NCBI GenBank assembly: GCA_913057825.1
Contig: CAJXOW010000036.1
Coordinates: 1-35,045, forward strand
Source of the DNA: an uncultured Balneolaceae bacterium
GTDB lineage: Bacteria > Bacteroidota > Rhodothermia > Balneolales > Balneolaceae
Direction of reading: 5' to 3'
DNA: 35,045 nt
This document shows, one piece after another, positions 1 through 8,841 of the stretch. The translations under genes were made by a program, and so were the position numbers. How positions within the stretch are numbered: position 1 is the stretch's first letter; each line of letters begins with the position of its first letter. The notes below the pieces were generated by a model. The model ran no database searches. It was not told the DNA's origin and saw nothing but the letters and a program-made list of their open reading frames with translations.

Positions 1-390
1 GAGGCGCATTTTACCGGATTTTTAACGGGTCAGCAATTGGCCCATGCATATGCCAGTAGCGATGTTTTTCTTTTTCCTTCGGATACTGAAACGTTTGGCA
101 ATGTGACCCTGGAAGCGATGTCTTGTGGTTTGCCGGTGGTGGTGGCCGATGCAACCGGAAGCAAGTCACTCGTCGAGCCGGGGGTGAATGGATACCTGGC
201 TACGCCCAGAAAGCCAAAGGAATTTGCCGAATGTGTCATGGAGATACTGAGTGATGACGACAAACGGCTGCAGATGTCAAAGGCGGCCCGTCAAAAAGCG
301 ATGGCCTATGACTGGGACAAGGTAAACCAGGACCTGCTAAATAATTATTGGGACGCCTTACAAGAGCCTCGACCCGAACTAAAATTCTAA
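1..390 (+). CDS. Glycosyltransferase family 4 (GT-B), 3' part only
   Basis: This is the C-terminal 129 codons of a GT4-type glycosyltransferase. The reading frame is open from base 1, so the start lies outside the window. The visible part is the nucleotide-sugar binding half of a GT-B fold. It shows the typical run SSDVFLFPSDTETFGNVTLEAMSCGLPVV, quoted here in pieces: SSDVFLFPSDTETFG followed by LEAMSCGLPVV. The E-x7-E type motif is the one that contacts the sugar-nucleotide donor in this family. The protein ends with the usual amphipathic C-terminal helix (YDWDKVNQDLLNNYW). The next gene is another GT4 enzyme 19 bases downstream, so the two are probably co-transcribed for a glycolipid or polysaccharide. 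Donor and acceptor cannot be told from the sequence. Confidence 0.88.
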   Translation, partial: EAHFTGFLTGQQLAHAYASSDVFLFPSDTETFGNVTLEAMSCGLPVVVADATGSKSLVEPGVNGYLATPRKPKEFAECVMEILSDDDKRLQMSKAARQKAMAYDWDKVNQDLLNNYWDALQEPRPELKF

Positions 391-409
391 GGTATTTGGT
401 TTAGGTTTC

Positions 410-1555
410 ATGACGAAATCTCCGTTGCGCATTTTGTATGTATCTCACCTGCATCCTCCCAAGAATCGTCCCCTTGAGAATTTGGGAGGTATGCAACGGG
501 TAAGCATGCAGCTGAAGCGTGAATTCGAGCGACGTAAAGATATTCACCTGGATTCAATCATATTGCATGCGCCCTGGAAGGGAATAGGTTGGTACACGGC
601 GGGTTTTCTCGCAAAATTAATAACCACCCTGCCCAAAAAGATCCGTCATTTCGATGCGGATGTGGTCTTATTTTCGTCGATGGTTACGGCCTCCACTGCA
701 CTGCTGATTCGAAGTCGGGTATCTGTTCCCCTTGTTACGATTACCCATGGACAGGATGTTACCCTCCCTTCAAAAATTTACCAGGGGCTGGTTCCAGCTG
801 TATTCCGTCGTATAGACGGGGTGATTGCGGTTTCCAGTGCTACCAAAGAAGCCTGTGTGGAACGAGGCATGAAGTCGGATAAAGTAAGGGCGCTGGCTAA
901 TGGATTCGATAAGAAAGATCAGGATATTTATCCGGAATACGAAGTTGCACGTAATGAAATAGCGGATGACTGGAATCTTGACCTGGAGCAATCATACTTG
1001 CTGTTGACGGTGGGACGGCTGGTTAAAAGAAAAGGGCATGAGCGATTTATCCGACGCGTTTTACCATCAATTAAAAAAACAGTACATTATCTGATCATTG
1101 GTGACGGGCCCGAATATAACATGATTGAAAAAGCGATTGAAGACACGGGTCAGTCGAATCGCGTTACACTTGCAGGCCGACAACCCGACGAGATGCTTCG
1201 CAGTGCTTACGCGGCATCCGATTTGTTTATCATGCCTAATATTCCAGTTGAAGGAGATATGGAAGGATTTGGGATAGTGTTGCTTGAAGCTAATCTGGCG
1301 GAAACACCGGCGGTTGCTTCCGACCTTGAAGGCATTAAGGATGTTATAGAAGAAGGTCAGAACGGGTATCGGATTAAGCCGGAAGATAACCAGGCATTTT
1401 CAGCGAAAATTGATGGACTGATATCAGAAGGCAACTTGCGGAATAAGGGCAGACAAGCCCGCCAATTTGTGATTAAACATTTCAGTTGGGAAAAGGTAGC
1501 CGGAGCATATATAGAGTTTTTGAGAGAAATTGTACAGAGATCTAAAATTACGTAA
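410..1555 (+). CDS. Glycosyltransferase family 4 (GT-B fold)
   Basis: A complete 381-residue retaining GT4 glycosyltransferase, of normal length for the family. The N-terminal acceptor half opens with RILYVSHLHPPKNRP and carries a glycine motif (GGMQRVSMQL, about residues 27-36). The C-terminal donor half starts near LLTVGRLVKRKGHERFI (about 199-215) and contains SDLFIMPN and EGFGIVLLEANLAETPAVAS, the conserved nucleotide-sugar site. There are no membrane segments, so it should act in the cytoplasm or at the inner face of the membrane. The ATG at 410 is 19 bases after the previous stop, with no clear Shine-Dalgarno site. It follows another glycosyltransferase and precedes sphingolipid genes, so a role in glycosylating a lipid is possible, but that is inference from position only. 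Confidence 0.9.
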   Translation: MTKSPLRILYVSHLHPPKNRPLENLGGMQRVSMQLKREFERRKDIHLDSIILHAPWKGIGWYTAGFLAKLITTLPKKIRHFDADVVLFSSMVTASTALLIRSRVSVPLVTITHGQDVTLPSKIYQGLVPAVFRRIDGVIAVSSATKEACVERGMKSDKVRALANGFDKKDQDIYPEYEVARNEIADDWNLDLEQSYLLLTVGRLVKRKGHERFIRRVLPSIKKTVHYLIIGDGPEYNMIEKAIEDTGQSNRVTLAGRQPDEMLRSAYAASDLFIMPNIPVEGDMEGFGIVLLEANLAETPAVASDLEGIKDVIEEGQNGYRIKPEDNQAFSAKIDGLISEGNLRNKGRQARQFVIKHFSWEKVAGAYIEFLREIVQRSKIT

Positions 1556-1582
1556 ATTCACAACGTACCGCGCCGGTCAGAA

Positions 1583-1613
1583 TTTGATTGATCGCAAATA
1601 TGACCTATATTTG
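1583..1613 (+). promoter_or_regulatory. Bacteroidota-type promoter for the sphingolipid pair
   Basis: TTTG at 1583-1586 is followed after exactly 19 bases by TATATTTG at 1606-1613. This matches every fixed position of the -33/-7 consensus TTTG-N19-TAnnTTTG used by the primary sigma factor of Bacteroidota. It lies 42 bases before the ATG at 1656. It implies that the serine palmitoyltransferase and its partner have their own promoter and do not depend only on read-through from the glycosyltransferases. Confidence 0.7.
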
Positions 1614-1655
1614 TAACTATTAAGATAATTTTGCCAAGTAGAACAAAGATTGGGA

Positions 1656-2900
1656 ATGGCCGATACTAAACCCGATACTAAAACGAACGACATATTTTCC
1701 AAAGCGTACGAGTATACGAAGGTGGAAGAGGTCAAGTCCACCGGCCTTTACCCGTACTTTAAGCCTCTCGAAGCGAATGATGGAACGCTGGTAAAAATTG
1801 ACGGTAACGAAGTAATAATGGCCGGTTCGAACAATTACCTGGGGCTTACCAATGATGAGCGTACGATTAAGGCAGCTCAAAAAGCACTAAAGGATTATGG
1901 TACGGGATGTACCGGGTCCAGGTACTTGAATGGAACGCTGGATTTGCATCTGGAACTGGAGGACAAGCTGGCCGATTTTATGAACAAAGAGGGATGTGTC
2001 CTTTTCAGTACCGGATATCAAACCAATGAAGGTTCCATCCAGACCATTGCCGGCCGCCGGGATGTAATATTTTCTGACAAGGATAATCATGCCTGCATCG
2101 TAACGGGAACGCTTGTTTCCAACGCCAAGACGTTTAGATTTCAGCATAACGATATGGAACAGTTGCGAAAGCAGCTCGAGCGCAGCGACGAGAAAGCCGG
2201 CAAACTTATTGTCAGTGACGGTGTTTTCTCGATGTCGGGCACTATTGCCAAAGTACCGGAGCTGCTGAGTCTCGCACGTGAGTACGGTGCCCGTCTCTAC
2301 CTGGATGACGCTCATGCCATCGGAGTTATCGGAGACGGTGGACGAGGTTCCGCTTCTTATTACAATCTTTTGGATGAAGTTGACTTGATCAGCGGCACGT
2401 TTTCTAAATCTTTTGCTTCTCTCGGCGGTTTTATTGTTGGTGAGGATGATGTCATTGAGTATATTCGCCATAATTCACCCGCGCATATTTTCAGTGCGTC
2501 TATGCCTCCTGCTAACGTCGCTACTGTACTGAAAGCATTGGAGATTCTGAAGGAAGAACCCTGGCGGTTGGAGCGACTACGTGAAGTTTCGGACTATATG
2601 CGAAAGGAACTCCGCAATATGGGCTTTAATGTCTGGAACAGCGAGACGCCTATTATACCCGTTGTAATCGGGGAGATGTTTGACTGTTTCCAGTTTTGGA
2701 AGGATCTGTTTGAAGAAGGCGTCTATGTAAATGCCGTGGTGCCCCCGGCTGTACCTCAGGGTCAATCTCTGGTCCGGTCCAGTTATATGGCTACCCATAC
2801 CGATGACCAACTGAATCAAATACTGGAAGCTTTCCGTAAAGTGGGCATAAATAACGGCATAATCGATAAAAACGGTCACTCACTGCTCGACATTGACTGA
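1656..2900 (+). CDS. spt: Serine palmitoyltransferase (alpha-oxoamine synthase)
   Basis: A 414-residue PLP enzyme of the alpha-oxoamine synthase family (serine palmitoyltransferase, KBL, AONS, ALAS). It shows the family core: SNNYLGLTNDERT near residue 50, GTGCTGSRYLNGT near 86, LDDAHAIGVIG near 216-226 (the Asp and His that hold the PLP ring), and GTFSKSFASLGGF, with the Schiff-base lysine at residue 251. The family condenses an amino acid with an acyl-CoA. Serine palmitoyltransferase, making 3-ketosphinganine, is favoured because the protein has the long N-terminal lead typical of Bacteroidota SPT and because a GNAT-fold acyltransferase is coupled to it. Glycine C-acetyltransferase is the main alternative. 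A TTG two codons upstream (1650) is in frame, but ATG 1656 is the better start. The last codons overlap the next gene. Confidence 0.82.
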   Translation: MADTKPDTKTNDIFSKAYEYTKVEEVKSTGLYPYFKPLEANDGTLVKIDGNEVIMAGSNNYLGLTNDERTIKAAQKALKDYGTGCTGSRYLNGTLDLHLELEDKLADFMNKEGCVLFSTGYQTNEGSIQTIAGRRDVIFSDKDNHACIVTGTLVSNAKTFRFQHNDMEQLRKQLERSDEKAGKLIVSDGVFSMSGTIAKVPELLSLAREYGARLYLDDAHAIGVIGDGGRGSASYYNLLDEVDLISGTFSKSFASLGGFIVGEDDVIEYIRHNSPAHIFSASMPPANVATVLKALEILKEEPWRLERLREVSDYMRKELRNMGFNVWNSETPIIPVVIGEMFDCFQFWKDLFEEGVYVNAVVPPAVPQGQSLVRSSYMATHTDDQLNQILEAFRKVGINNGIIDKNGHSLLDID

Positions 2901-4050
2901 CTCTAACTTAGCTAATGGGGAGGGCAAGGTCATTAACGGCGTATCTTTTGTAACTGAAAAAAAAGAACGCAAAGAGTTTCTGAACTTTCCCTACCACCAT
3001 TATGATTCGGATACTCATTGGGTCCCGCCTCTTTACATGGATCAGAAGAAACTGATCGATACCGACAAGAATCCCTTCTATAATAATGCTGAAATAGCAA
3101 TGTTTCTGGCAGAGAACAATGGAGTGACGGCCGGTCGTATTGCCGCCATTGTAGATCACCGTTTTAATGAATATCACAATACCAAAACGGGGTTTTTTGG
3201 TTTTTTTGAGTGTACAGAGAATCCGCAATTGGCTCGCTGGTTATTCAAGGCGGCTGAAGATTGGCTTAATAGTAAAGGTATGAACAGAGTTTGGGGTCCT
3301 GCTAATCCGAGCATGATGGATGAAATCGGGACCTTGGTTGACGGTTTTGATGCATATCCTTCGCTGCTTATGCCCTATAATAAACCCTATTATGATCGGC
3401 TGATCCGGGAGGCGGGTTATGACAAACAGATAGACCTGTTGGCCTTTAATCTGAATCAGGATATGGTAGATATCGATCGTTTGCAGCGGGCGGAAAAAAT
3501 AGTGCGTCACCGTATTCCCGGCTTAAAGTTTCGAAATGTCAATCTGAAAAAAATGGATCGTGAGATCGATATTATTCGAAATATCTTCAATCGGGCCTGG
3601 TCCGATAACTGGGGATTTATTCCGTTAACCGAAGAGGAGTTTGAAGATCTTGGAAAGGATTTGAAATTGATTGTAGATGAAGATATTGCATTTATCGTCG
3701 AAAAAGACGGGGAGCCGATTGGGTTTTCAATCAGCCTGCCGGATTACAATCAGGTATTTCAGCATATGGATGGCACTCTTTTTCCTACAGGTATTTTCAA
3801 ACTGCTGTATTACCGGCGACATATCGACCATGTGCGGACGGCTCTAATGGGGATTATTCCCGAATACCAAGGGAAAGGGGTAGATGCCTTGCTGCACCGG
3901 CGAACGATTGAAGTGGGCCGGGAAAAGGGGTACTACTCTTCGGAGTTGAGTTGGATATTGGAAAGTAACACTCAAATGATTCGAGTGGCCGAACGTCTGG
4001 GAGCGGAGCGGGAAAAAACCTACCGTATGTATACCAAATCTCTTGGGTAA
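2893..4050 (+). CDS. GNAT-fold acyltransferase, candidate bacterial ceramide synthase
   Basis: A 385-residue cytosolic protein with no membrane segment. Its C-terminal third looks like a GNAT acyl-CoA transferase: ALMGIIPEYQGKGVDALLHRRTIE gives the acyl-CoA loop (R/Q-x-x-G-x-G/A form, here YQGKGVDALL, about residues 323-332), and ESNTQMIRVAERLGAE is the usual GNAT end. The N-terminal half (YHHYDSDTHWVPPLYMDQKK and RVWGPANPSMMDEIG) is typical of large double-domain members often left as hypothetical. The start is a TTG at 2893 that overlaps the end of the serine palmitoyltransferase by 8 bases; the first in-frame ATG is about 49 codons later, after conserved-looking sequence. The overlap suggests translational coupling. 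GNAT-superfamily enzymes are known to acylate sphinganine in Caulobacter, so ceramide synthase is a reasonable inference, not a demonstrated identity. Confidence 0.65.
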   Translation: MTDSNLANGEGKVINGVSFVTEKKERKEFLNFPYHHYDSDTHWVPPLYMDQKKLIDTDKNPFYNNAEIAMFLAENNGVTAGRIAAIVDHRFNEYHNTKTGFFGFFECTENPQLARWLFKAAEDWLNSKGMNRVWGPANPSMMDEIGTLVDGFDAYPSLLMPYNKPYYDRLIREAGYDKQIDLLAFNLNQDMVDIDRLQRAEKIVRHRIPGLKFRNVNLKKMDREIDIIRNIFNRAWSDNWGFIPLTEEEFEDLGKDLKLIVDEDIAFIVEKDGEPIGFSISLPDYNQVFQHMDGTLFPTGIFKLLYYRRHIDHVRTALMGIIPEYQGKGVDALLHRRTIEVGREKGYYSSELSWILESNTQMIRVAERLGAEREKTYRMYTKSLG

Positions 4051-4456
4051 ATTAAGAGTTGCAGCTCCAGCAGCTTTTTAATTGCGATGCCGACCGTTAG
4101 TTTAGAATGAATCTTATTTCCTGCGGTTATATCATTCAAAGTCAAGTAAGATGCCATAAGTGATACCCGGACCTCGTCGGGAAGATTTACTCAAATAGTG
4201 CCGAATATATAGGTTATGTTAATTCATGTAGACTTGTGACCATTGCTATTACACAGTAACCCTTGATCTTGCAAAACCACTATCGGGCTTATCGGTAGGA
4301 TTTATCCAGTATTATTAAGGAATGTGTTATCAGCGATTCTGGTTGTATTTTATAGAGGTCCTTCAAGAACTTCTTATATCAAGTGTTTTTTGAATTCGAA
4401 ACGACAGATAGTATTTACTGAATAAATTATTAATTCTGAATTAAACATACAGTATT
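4051..4456. other. 406-bp intergenic region before fumC
   Basis: No gene is supported here. There is a weak GC-poor repeat just after the upstream stop (GCAGCTCCAGCAGCTTTTT, about 4061-4079) that could be a poor terminator. The 80 bases before fumC are AT-rich and probably hold its promoter, but no good match to either TTTG-N19-TAnnTTTG or a sigma70 consensus could be fixed by eye. No tRNA-like or riboswitch-like fold was recognised. Confidence 0.4.
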
Positions 4457-5857
4457 ATGAGTGATTATCGTATTGAAAAGGATTCTATGGGTGAAGTTAA
4501 AGTGCCGGCCAATGCCTATTATGGAGCACAGACGCAGCGGGCTGTAAACAACTTTCCAGTCAGTGATTTGCGGTTTAATCGTGCATTTATAGAAGCTATT
4601 GGTTTAGTTAAGAAAACTGCAGCTGAAGTGAATAGGGAATTGGGCCGGGTGGATGAGAAGATGGCCGACTGTATACAAAAAGCCGCTCAGGAAGTAGTGG
4701 ATGGTGAAATGGATGATCAGTTTGTGGTTGATATTTTCCAGACCGGTTCGGGCACTTCCACGAATATGAATGCCAATGAGATTATTGCCAAGCGTGCAAA
4801 TGAAATAGGTCAAGAAGAATATGGTGAAGATCCGGGCATTCATCCCAATGATCATGTAAACTTCGGACAAAGTTCGAATGACGTTATTCCCTCATCGCTG
4901 CGCATTGCCGCACTCTTACAGACCGAGAGAAAATTGATTCCCGCCCTCTGGGAACTCAGCAAGGCGTTCCTGAAAAAAGGCGAGGAGTTTGAAGATGTAG
5001 TTAAAACGGGTCGCACCCACTTAATGGATGCCATGCCTGTGACGATAAAACAGGAATTCGGCGGATATGCGCGACAGTTAAAATTGGGTATTGAACGTGT
5101 TGAAGATGCGTTGAAGCGAGTAGCTGAACTACCCCAGGGAGGGACAGCAGTCGGTACGGGACTAAACACGGATCCCGACTTCGGTCGCAAGTTCGCCGAA
5201 AAATTGTCGCATGCCACCGGCTATGATTTCCACGAAGCGCAGAATCATTTTGAGGCTCAGTCTTCGGTGGATGCTCCGGTTGAGTTAAGCGGTCAATTGA
5301 AGACAATAGCCGCCAGTTTGATGAAAATTGCCAACGATCTGCGCTGGATGAATTCGGGGCCCAACAGTGGCATAGGCGAACTTCAGTTGAAAGCGCTCCA
5401 ACCGGGATCTTCTATTATGCCGGGTAAGGTTAATCCGGTGATTGAAGAGTCTGTTACCCAGGTCTGTGCGCAGGTTATTGGCAATGACAGTGCTGTGTCG
5501 GTTGCCGGACAGGCCGGTAATTTTGAGTTAAATGTTATGTTCCCGATTGTTGCACATAATCTTTTGCAGTCGATCGAATTGCTTGCCAATGTGAGCTACA
5601 ATTTCGCCAGGAAATCGGTAAGTCAGCTTGATGTAAATAAGGAGCGTATCAAGAAGATGGTAGAGAAAAACCCGGTACTCGTCACCGCATTGAATCCTTT
5701 GATCGGGTATGATAAGGCCTCGAAAATTGCCAAGAAGGCTTTTACCGAGGAACGGCCGGTGAAGGAAGTGGCGCGTGAAATGACCGATCTTTCCGATGAA
5801 GAACTCGATCAGGCCTTAGACCCTATTAAAATGACCCGCGGTGGTTTTATGGAATAG
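4457..5857 (+). CDS. fumC: Fumarate hydratase class II
   Basis: A 466-residue class II (iron-free) fumarase, of normal length, interconverting fumarate and L-malate in the TCA cycle in the cytoplasm. It carries the three superfamily regions: TGSGTSTNMNANEI (about residues 96-109), HPNDHVNFGQSSND (about 129-142) and the signature GSSIMPGKVNP (about 317-327), whose flexible loop holds the catalytic serine. GRTHLMDAMPVT supplies the active-site His and favours fumarase over aspartase, which has Gln there. It sits alone between the sphingolipid genes and the convergent ilv/leu operon, and ends in a strong hairpin terminator. The ATG at 4457 gives the standard fumarase N-terminus (YRIEKDSMGEVKVPANAYYG). 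Confidence 0.96.
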   Translation: MSDYRIEKDSMGEVKVPANAYYGAQTQRAVNNFPVSDLRFNRAFIEAIGLVKKTAAEVNRELGRVDEKMADCIQKAAQEVVDGEMDDQFVVDIFQTGSGTSTNMNANEIIAKRANEIGQEEYGEDPGIHPNDHVNFGQSSNDVIPSSLRIAALLQTERKLIPALWELSKAFLKKGEEFEDVVKTGRTHLMDAMPVTIKQEFGGYARQLKLGIERVEDALKRVAELPQGGTAVGTGLNTDPDFGRKFAEKLSHATGYDFHEAQNHFEAQSSVDAPVELSGQLKTIAASLMKIANDLRWMNSGPNSGIGELQLKALQPGSSIMPGKVNPVIEESVTQVCAQVIGNDSAVSVAGQAGNFELNVMFPIVAHNLLQSIELLANVSYNFARKSVSQLDVNKERIKKMVEKNPVLVTALNPLIGYDKASKIAKKAFTEERPVKEVAREMTDLSDEELDQALDPIKMTRGGFME

Positions 5858-5920
5858 CCGTCTCGGATAATTAATCTTATGAGGGAATTAAAAAACGGTC
5901 TTAAGTCCGTTTACAAGCCA

Positions 5921-5968
5921 AAGGCCTCTCATCCTGCAGTATATCGGGCTAGGTGAGAGGCCTTTTTT
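5921..5968 (+). terminator. Rho-independent terminator of fumC
   Basis: An 11-bp perfect stem (AAGGCCTCTCA at 5921-5931 with TGAGAGGCCTT at 5954-5964) is followed by a run of T ending at 5968. It lies between convergent fumC and ilvE. In the minus direction the tail has only three T, so it serves mainly fumC. A separate small hairpin, GCAATAC-CGT-GTATTGC at 5987-6003, lies just after the ilvE stop and may help end the ilv/leu transcript. Confidence 0.88.
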
Positions 5969-6004
5969 AATTGAAGATAGTTGAAAGCAATACCGTGTAT
6001 TGCA

Positions 6005-7123
6005 TTATTCAACGGCCGTAGTCATCCAGTTAAATCGGTCTTTTCCACGCCCATCCTGTATTCCGGTAATGGTATCGTAGAGTTTCTGGGCGAAGGGACC
6101 GATTTTATGATCGTTTATTGTAATCGATTGCCATTTGTGCTGGATTTTACCGACGGGTGATATTACTGCCGCAGTCCCCGTCCCGAAAACTTCTCTCAAG
6201 TGGCCGGCTTCTGCTTTTTCAAACACTTCGTCGATGGTTATGGGTCGTTCGTTAACCGTAATGCCCCAGTCACGAGCAAGCTGAATGACAGATCTGCGGG
6301 TTATACCGTCAAGGATAGCTCCTTTCAAGGGAGGGGTAACCAGTACGTCATCAATCAGGAAAAAGATATTCATAGTCCCGACTTCCTCAATATAGCGCCG
6401 TTCGTTGGCATCCAGCCAGAGAACCTGGGTAAAACCTTTTTGTTTGGCTTTTTTAGCAGGAAGCAAACTGGCGGCATAATTGCCGGGTGTTTTAACGTGT
6501 CCAACTCCACCCGGAACAGAACGAGCGTATTTATCCGAGGTGATGAGACTAACCGGGTCAATGCCTTCCTCGTAGTAAGCGCCAACCGGTGAAGTGATGA
6601 TGAAAAACTGGTAGCTACTGGAAGCCTTAACGGAAAGATAGTTGTCGGTCGCAAATACGAAGGGACGTATGTATAAGGCATTACCCTGTTTCTGCGGCAC
6701 CCACTGCTGATCCAGTTCAATAAGCTGCTTTAATCCCTCCATGAAAACCTCTTTACTCATTTCCGGTATGCAAAGGCGTTGGCAGGAGCGGTTAAAGCGC
6801 TTATGATGCTGTTCCGGTCGAAATATTTTAATGGAACCATCCTGGTTTTTAAATGCTTTTAACCCTTCAAAAACTGCCTGGCCGTAATGCAGGGAGCACA
6901 TGGCGGGAGAAATTTCAAATGTCCCGTATGGTTTGATCTCGGGTTGTTGCCAGCTTCCATCCTTGTATTGAACAGAAAGCATATGGTCTGAAAAAACTTC
7001 TCCAAACCCCGGGTTATCGAGATCTACCTCGTCGACCCGGCTTTTTTCAACCGGCTTCGCATCAATGTTGATGGTGGATGTAGTTTCCTTTTCGTTATGG
7101 GCTGTTGTAGCAGTCTTAGGCAT
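6005..7123 (-). CDS. ilvE: Branched-chain amino-acid aminotransferase
   Basis: A 372-residue fold-type IV PLP aminotransferase performing the last step of Val, Leu and Ile synthesis with glutamate as amino donor. The PLP lysine is Lys211 in GHVKTPGNYAAS. Other family marks are SLHYGQAVFEGLKAF near 78-92 and WLDANERRYIEEVGTMNIFF, including the conserved EVGTMN. Its length and motifs match the larger BCAT group shared with eukaryotic BCATs and many Bacteroidota, longer than the roughly 309-residue E. coli enzyme. It has a polar N-terminal extension of about 45 residues. It is the last gene of the ilv/leu operon; its start overlaps the end of leuB by 8 bases, which suggests coupled translation. 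Confidence 0.95.
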   Translation of the reverse strand: MPKTATTAHNEKETTSTINIDAKPVEKSRVDEVDLDNPGFGEVFSDHMLSVQYKDGSWQQPEIKPYGTFEISPAMCSLHYGQAVFEGLKAFKNQDGSIKIFRPEQHHKRFNRSCQRLCIPEMSKEVFMEGLKQLIELDQQWVPQKQGNALYIRPFVFATDNYLSVKASSSYQFFIITSPVGAYYEEGIDPVSLITSDKYARSVPGGVGHVKTPGNYAASLLPAKKAKQKGFTQVLWLDANERRYIEEVGTMNIFFLIDDVLVTPPLKGAILDGITRRSVIQLARDWGITVNERPITIDEVFEKAEAGHLREVFGTGTAAVISPVGKIQHKWQSITINDHKIGPFAQKLYDTITGIQDGRGKDRFNWMTTAVE

Positions 7124-8222
7124 TGGTAGTTGATTCCTGTTTCTGATTAATACGATCGATAATAGCGTTACTCATTTCAGCGGTACTGATTACTTTTTCG
7201 TTCGAGCCACCGCTTTGCAGGTCGGCCGTTCGATAACCATCGGCCAAAACGTCATAAATTGCTTGTTCGATATCGGTGGCCGCATCATTATTGTCGAAAG
7301 AATATCGATACATCAAAGCTGCAGACCCTATAGCTGCCAAAGGATTCGCTTTACCCGAACCGGCAATGTCAGGAGCAGATCCGTGGACGGGTTCGTACAT
7401 TGCACTGTCTTTACCCAGGCTGGCAGAAGGCAGCATTCCGATAGAACCCGTTAACATGGCGGATTCGTCGCTTAAAATATCACCAAACATATTGCCTGTG
7501 AGTATAACATCAAACTGCGATGGATCACGAACCAGCTGCATAGCACAGTTGTCTACCAACATGTGTGAAACCTCAATATCATCGTATTTCCGGGCAACTT
7601 GATCCACGGTTTTACGCCAGAGCCTGGAAGTGTCCAGGATGTTTGACTTGTCGACAGAGGTCAGTTTTTTGCGTCGTTTGCGTGCGGCTTTGAAAGCCAC
7701 CTCTGCAATACGTTCGATTTCGGACGAACGATAGACCATGGTATCCACGGCTCTTTCCCCGAAACTCAGTTTCTCCGTAATTCGAGGTTTCCCAAAGTAA
7801 ATGCCGCCGGTCAATTCTCTGACGACCAGCAGGTCCACGTTTTCGATTACTTCACGTTTCAAAGTTGACGTCTCGATCAATGGCTCATAAACCCGCACCG
7901 GCCGCAAGTTGGTAAAAAGCCCCAATTCATTTCGAAGCTTTAACAGTGCTGCTTCAGGGCGTTTATTTTTGGCAACATCATCCCATTTTGGACCTCCAAC
8001 TGCACCAAGAAATACCGCGTCGGCCTTTTTGGCTTTATCAAGCACTTCATCGCGGATAGGCACGCCGTGTTCGTCGATACTGGCACCGCCGACGAGATAT
8101 TCCGTAATATCAATTTCAGTGTTGTAATATTGGCCTATCGCTTTACTGACTTTTAGTGCTTCTCTGGTAACGTCCGGGCCGATTCCATCGCCCGGTAGTG
8201 AGACTATGTGGTAAGTAGGCAT
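7116..8222 (-). CDS. leuB: 3-isopropylmalate dehydrogenase
   Basis: A 368-residue NAD-dependent beta-decarboxylating dehydrogenase for the third step of leucine synthesis (3-isopropylmalate to 2-oxoisocaproate). It may also act on citramalate-derived methylmalate in the isoleucine route opened by cimA. Seen motifs are LPGDGIGPDVTREALKV at the N-terminus, LLKLRNELGLFTNLRPVR (substrate arginines), VVRELTGGIYFGKPR, and GNMFGDILSDESAMLTGSIGM, quoted here in pieces, which carries the metal-binding aspartates. GSAPDIAG-type sequence (EPVHGSAPDIAGSGKANP) is the cofactor loop. It starts with ATG sharing one base with the leuD stop (TAATG) and overlaps ilvE by 8 bases, so leuD-leuB-ilvE form a tightly coupled block. 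Confidence 0.96.
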   Translation of the reverse strand: MPTYHIVSLPGDGIGPDVTREALKVSKAIGQYYNTEIDITEYLVGGASIDEHGVPIRDEVLDKAKKADAVFLGAVGGPKWDDVAKNKRPEAALLKLRNELGLFTNLRPVRVYEPLIETSTLKREVIENVDLLVVRELTGGIYFGKPRITEKLSFGERAVDTMVYRSSEIERIAEVAFKAARKRRKKLTSVDKSNILDTSRLWRKTVDQVARKYDDIEVSHMLVDNCAMQLVRDPSQFDVILTGNMFGDILSDESAMLTGSIGMLPSASLGKDSAMYEPVHGSAPDIAGSGKANPLAAIGSAALMYRYSFDNNDAATDIEQAIYDVLADGYRTADLQSGGSNEKVISTAEMSNAIIDRINQKQESTTNA

Positions 8223-8824
8223 TATTCAATCATTCCGGTTTTTCGTGCATATTCAAAAATACCACCCGCCATTACAATATCTTCAACGCTTCCGAGGGGA
8301 CGCAAGTTGTGTGTCTTATTCTGGGTGTGGTTAATGAGGACTTGGTCCTCTTTGTTAATTTCCAGTTCATCATAGGTTTCAATGATCTGGCTGAGATCCT
8401 CTTCGCTTTCAAACGGAATGATGAATCCTCCATCCACAGCATTTCGGTAGAAAATCCGGGCGAATGTTGGTGCTATGATCGCTTGTATGCCCGCAATTTG
8501 CATGGAAGCGGGAGCATGTTCTCTTGAAGAACCGCAACCGAAGTTGGGTCCGCCGATCACGATATCAAATTCCGATTCAAACTCTCCCTCTTCAACCAGA
8601 GGGATGTTTCCCTGGGGGAGACCGGATTGTTTATCCGGGACGCCGGAAAGGGAATAACGTCCGTAAAACTTTTTTTCTTCCGGGTCATCCAGGCTGTACA
8701 CAAGATGTTCGGCCGGGATGATCTGATCGGTATCTACATTACGACCAACAACAAACGCTTTACCCGTAATAATGGTAGAGGATGGGTCGGTGGTTTCTTT
8801 GTCTTTAGTTGCTGTTTGAGCCAC
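8222..8824 (-). CDS. leuD: 3-isopropylmalate dehydratase small subunit
   Basis: A 200-residue swivel-domain subunit that pairs with LeuC to isomerise 2- and 3-isopropylmalate, and probably citramalate in the isoleucine route. The motifs GRNVDTDQIIPAEHL and GPNFGCGSSREHAP (substrate phosphate-free carboxylate site and catalytic serine) are clear. HLVYSLDDPEEKKFYGRYSL is the short-type insert seen in the archaeal, cyanobacterial and plant-like small subunits, which fits the equally short LeuC next to it. The first 17 residues (MAQTATKDKETTDPSST) look like an unstructured tail. The leuC stop is 17 bases upstream and the leuB start overlaps its own stop. Confidence 0.95.
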   Translation of the reverse strand: MAQTATKDKETTDPSSTIITGKAFVVGRNVDTDQIIPAEHLVYSLDDPEEKKFYGRYSLSGVPDKQSGLPQGNIPLVEEGEFESEFDIVIGGPNFGCGSSREHAPASMQIAGIQAIIAPTFARIFYRNAVDGGFIIPFESEEDLSQIIETYDELEINKEDQVLINHTQNKTHNLRPLGSVEDIVMAGGIFEYARKTGMIE

Positions 8825-8841
8825 AGTTATAAAATCAAGTT

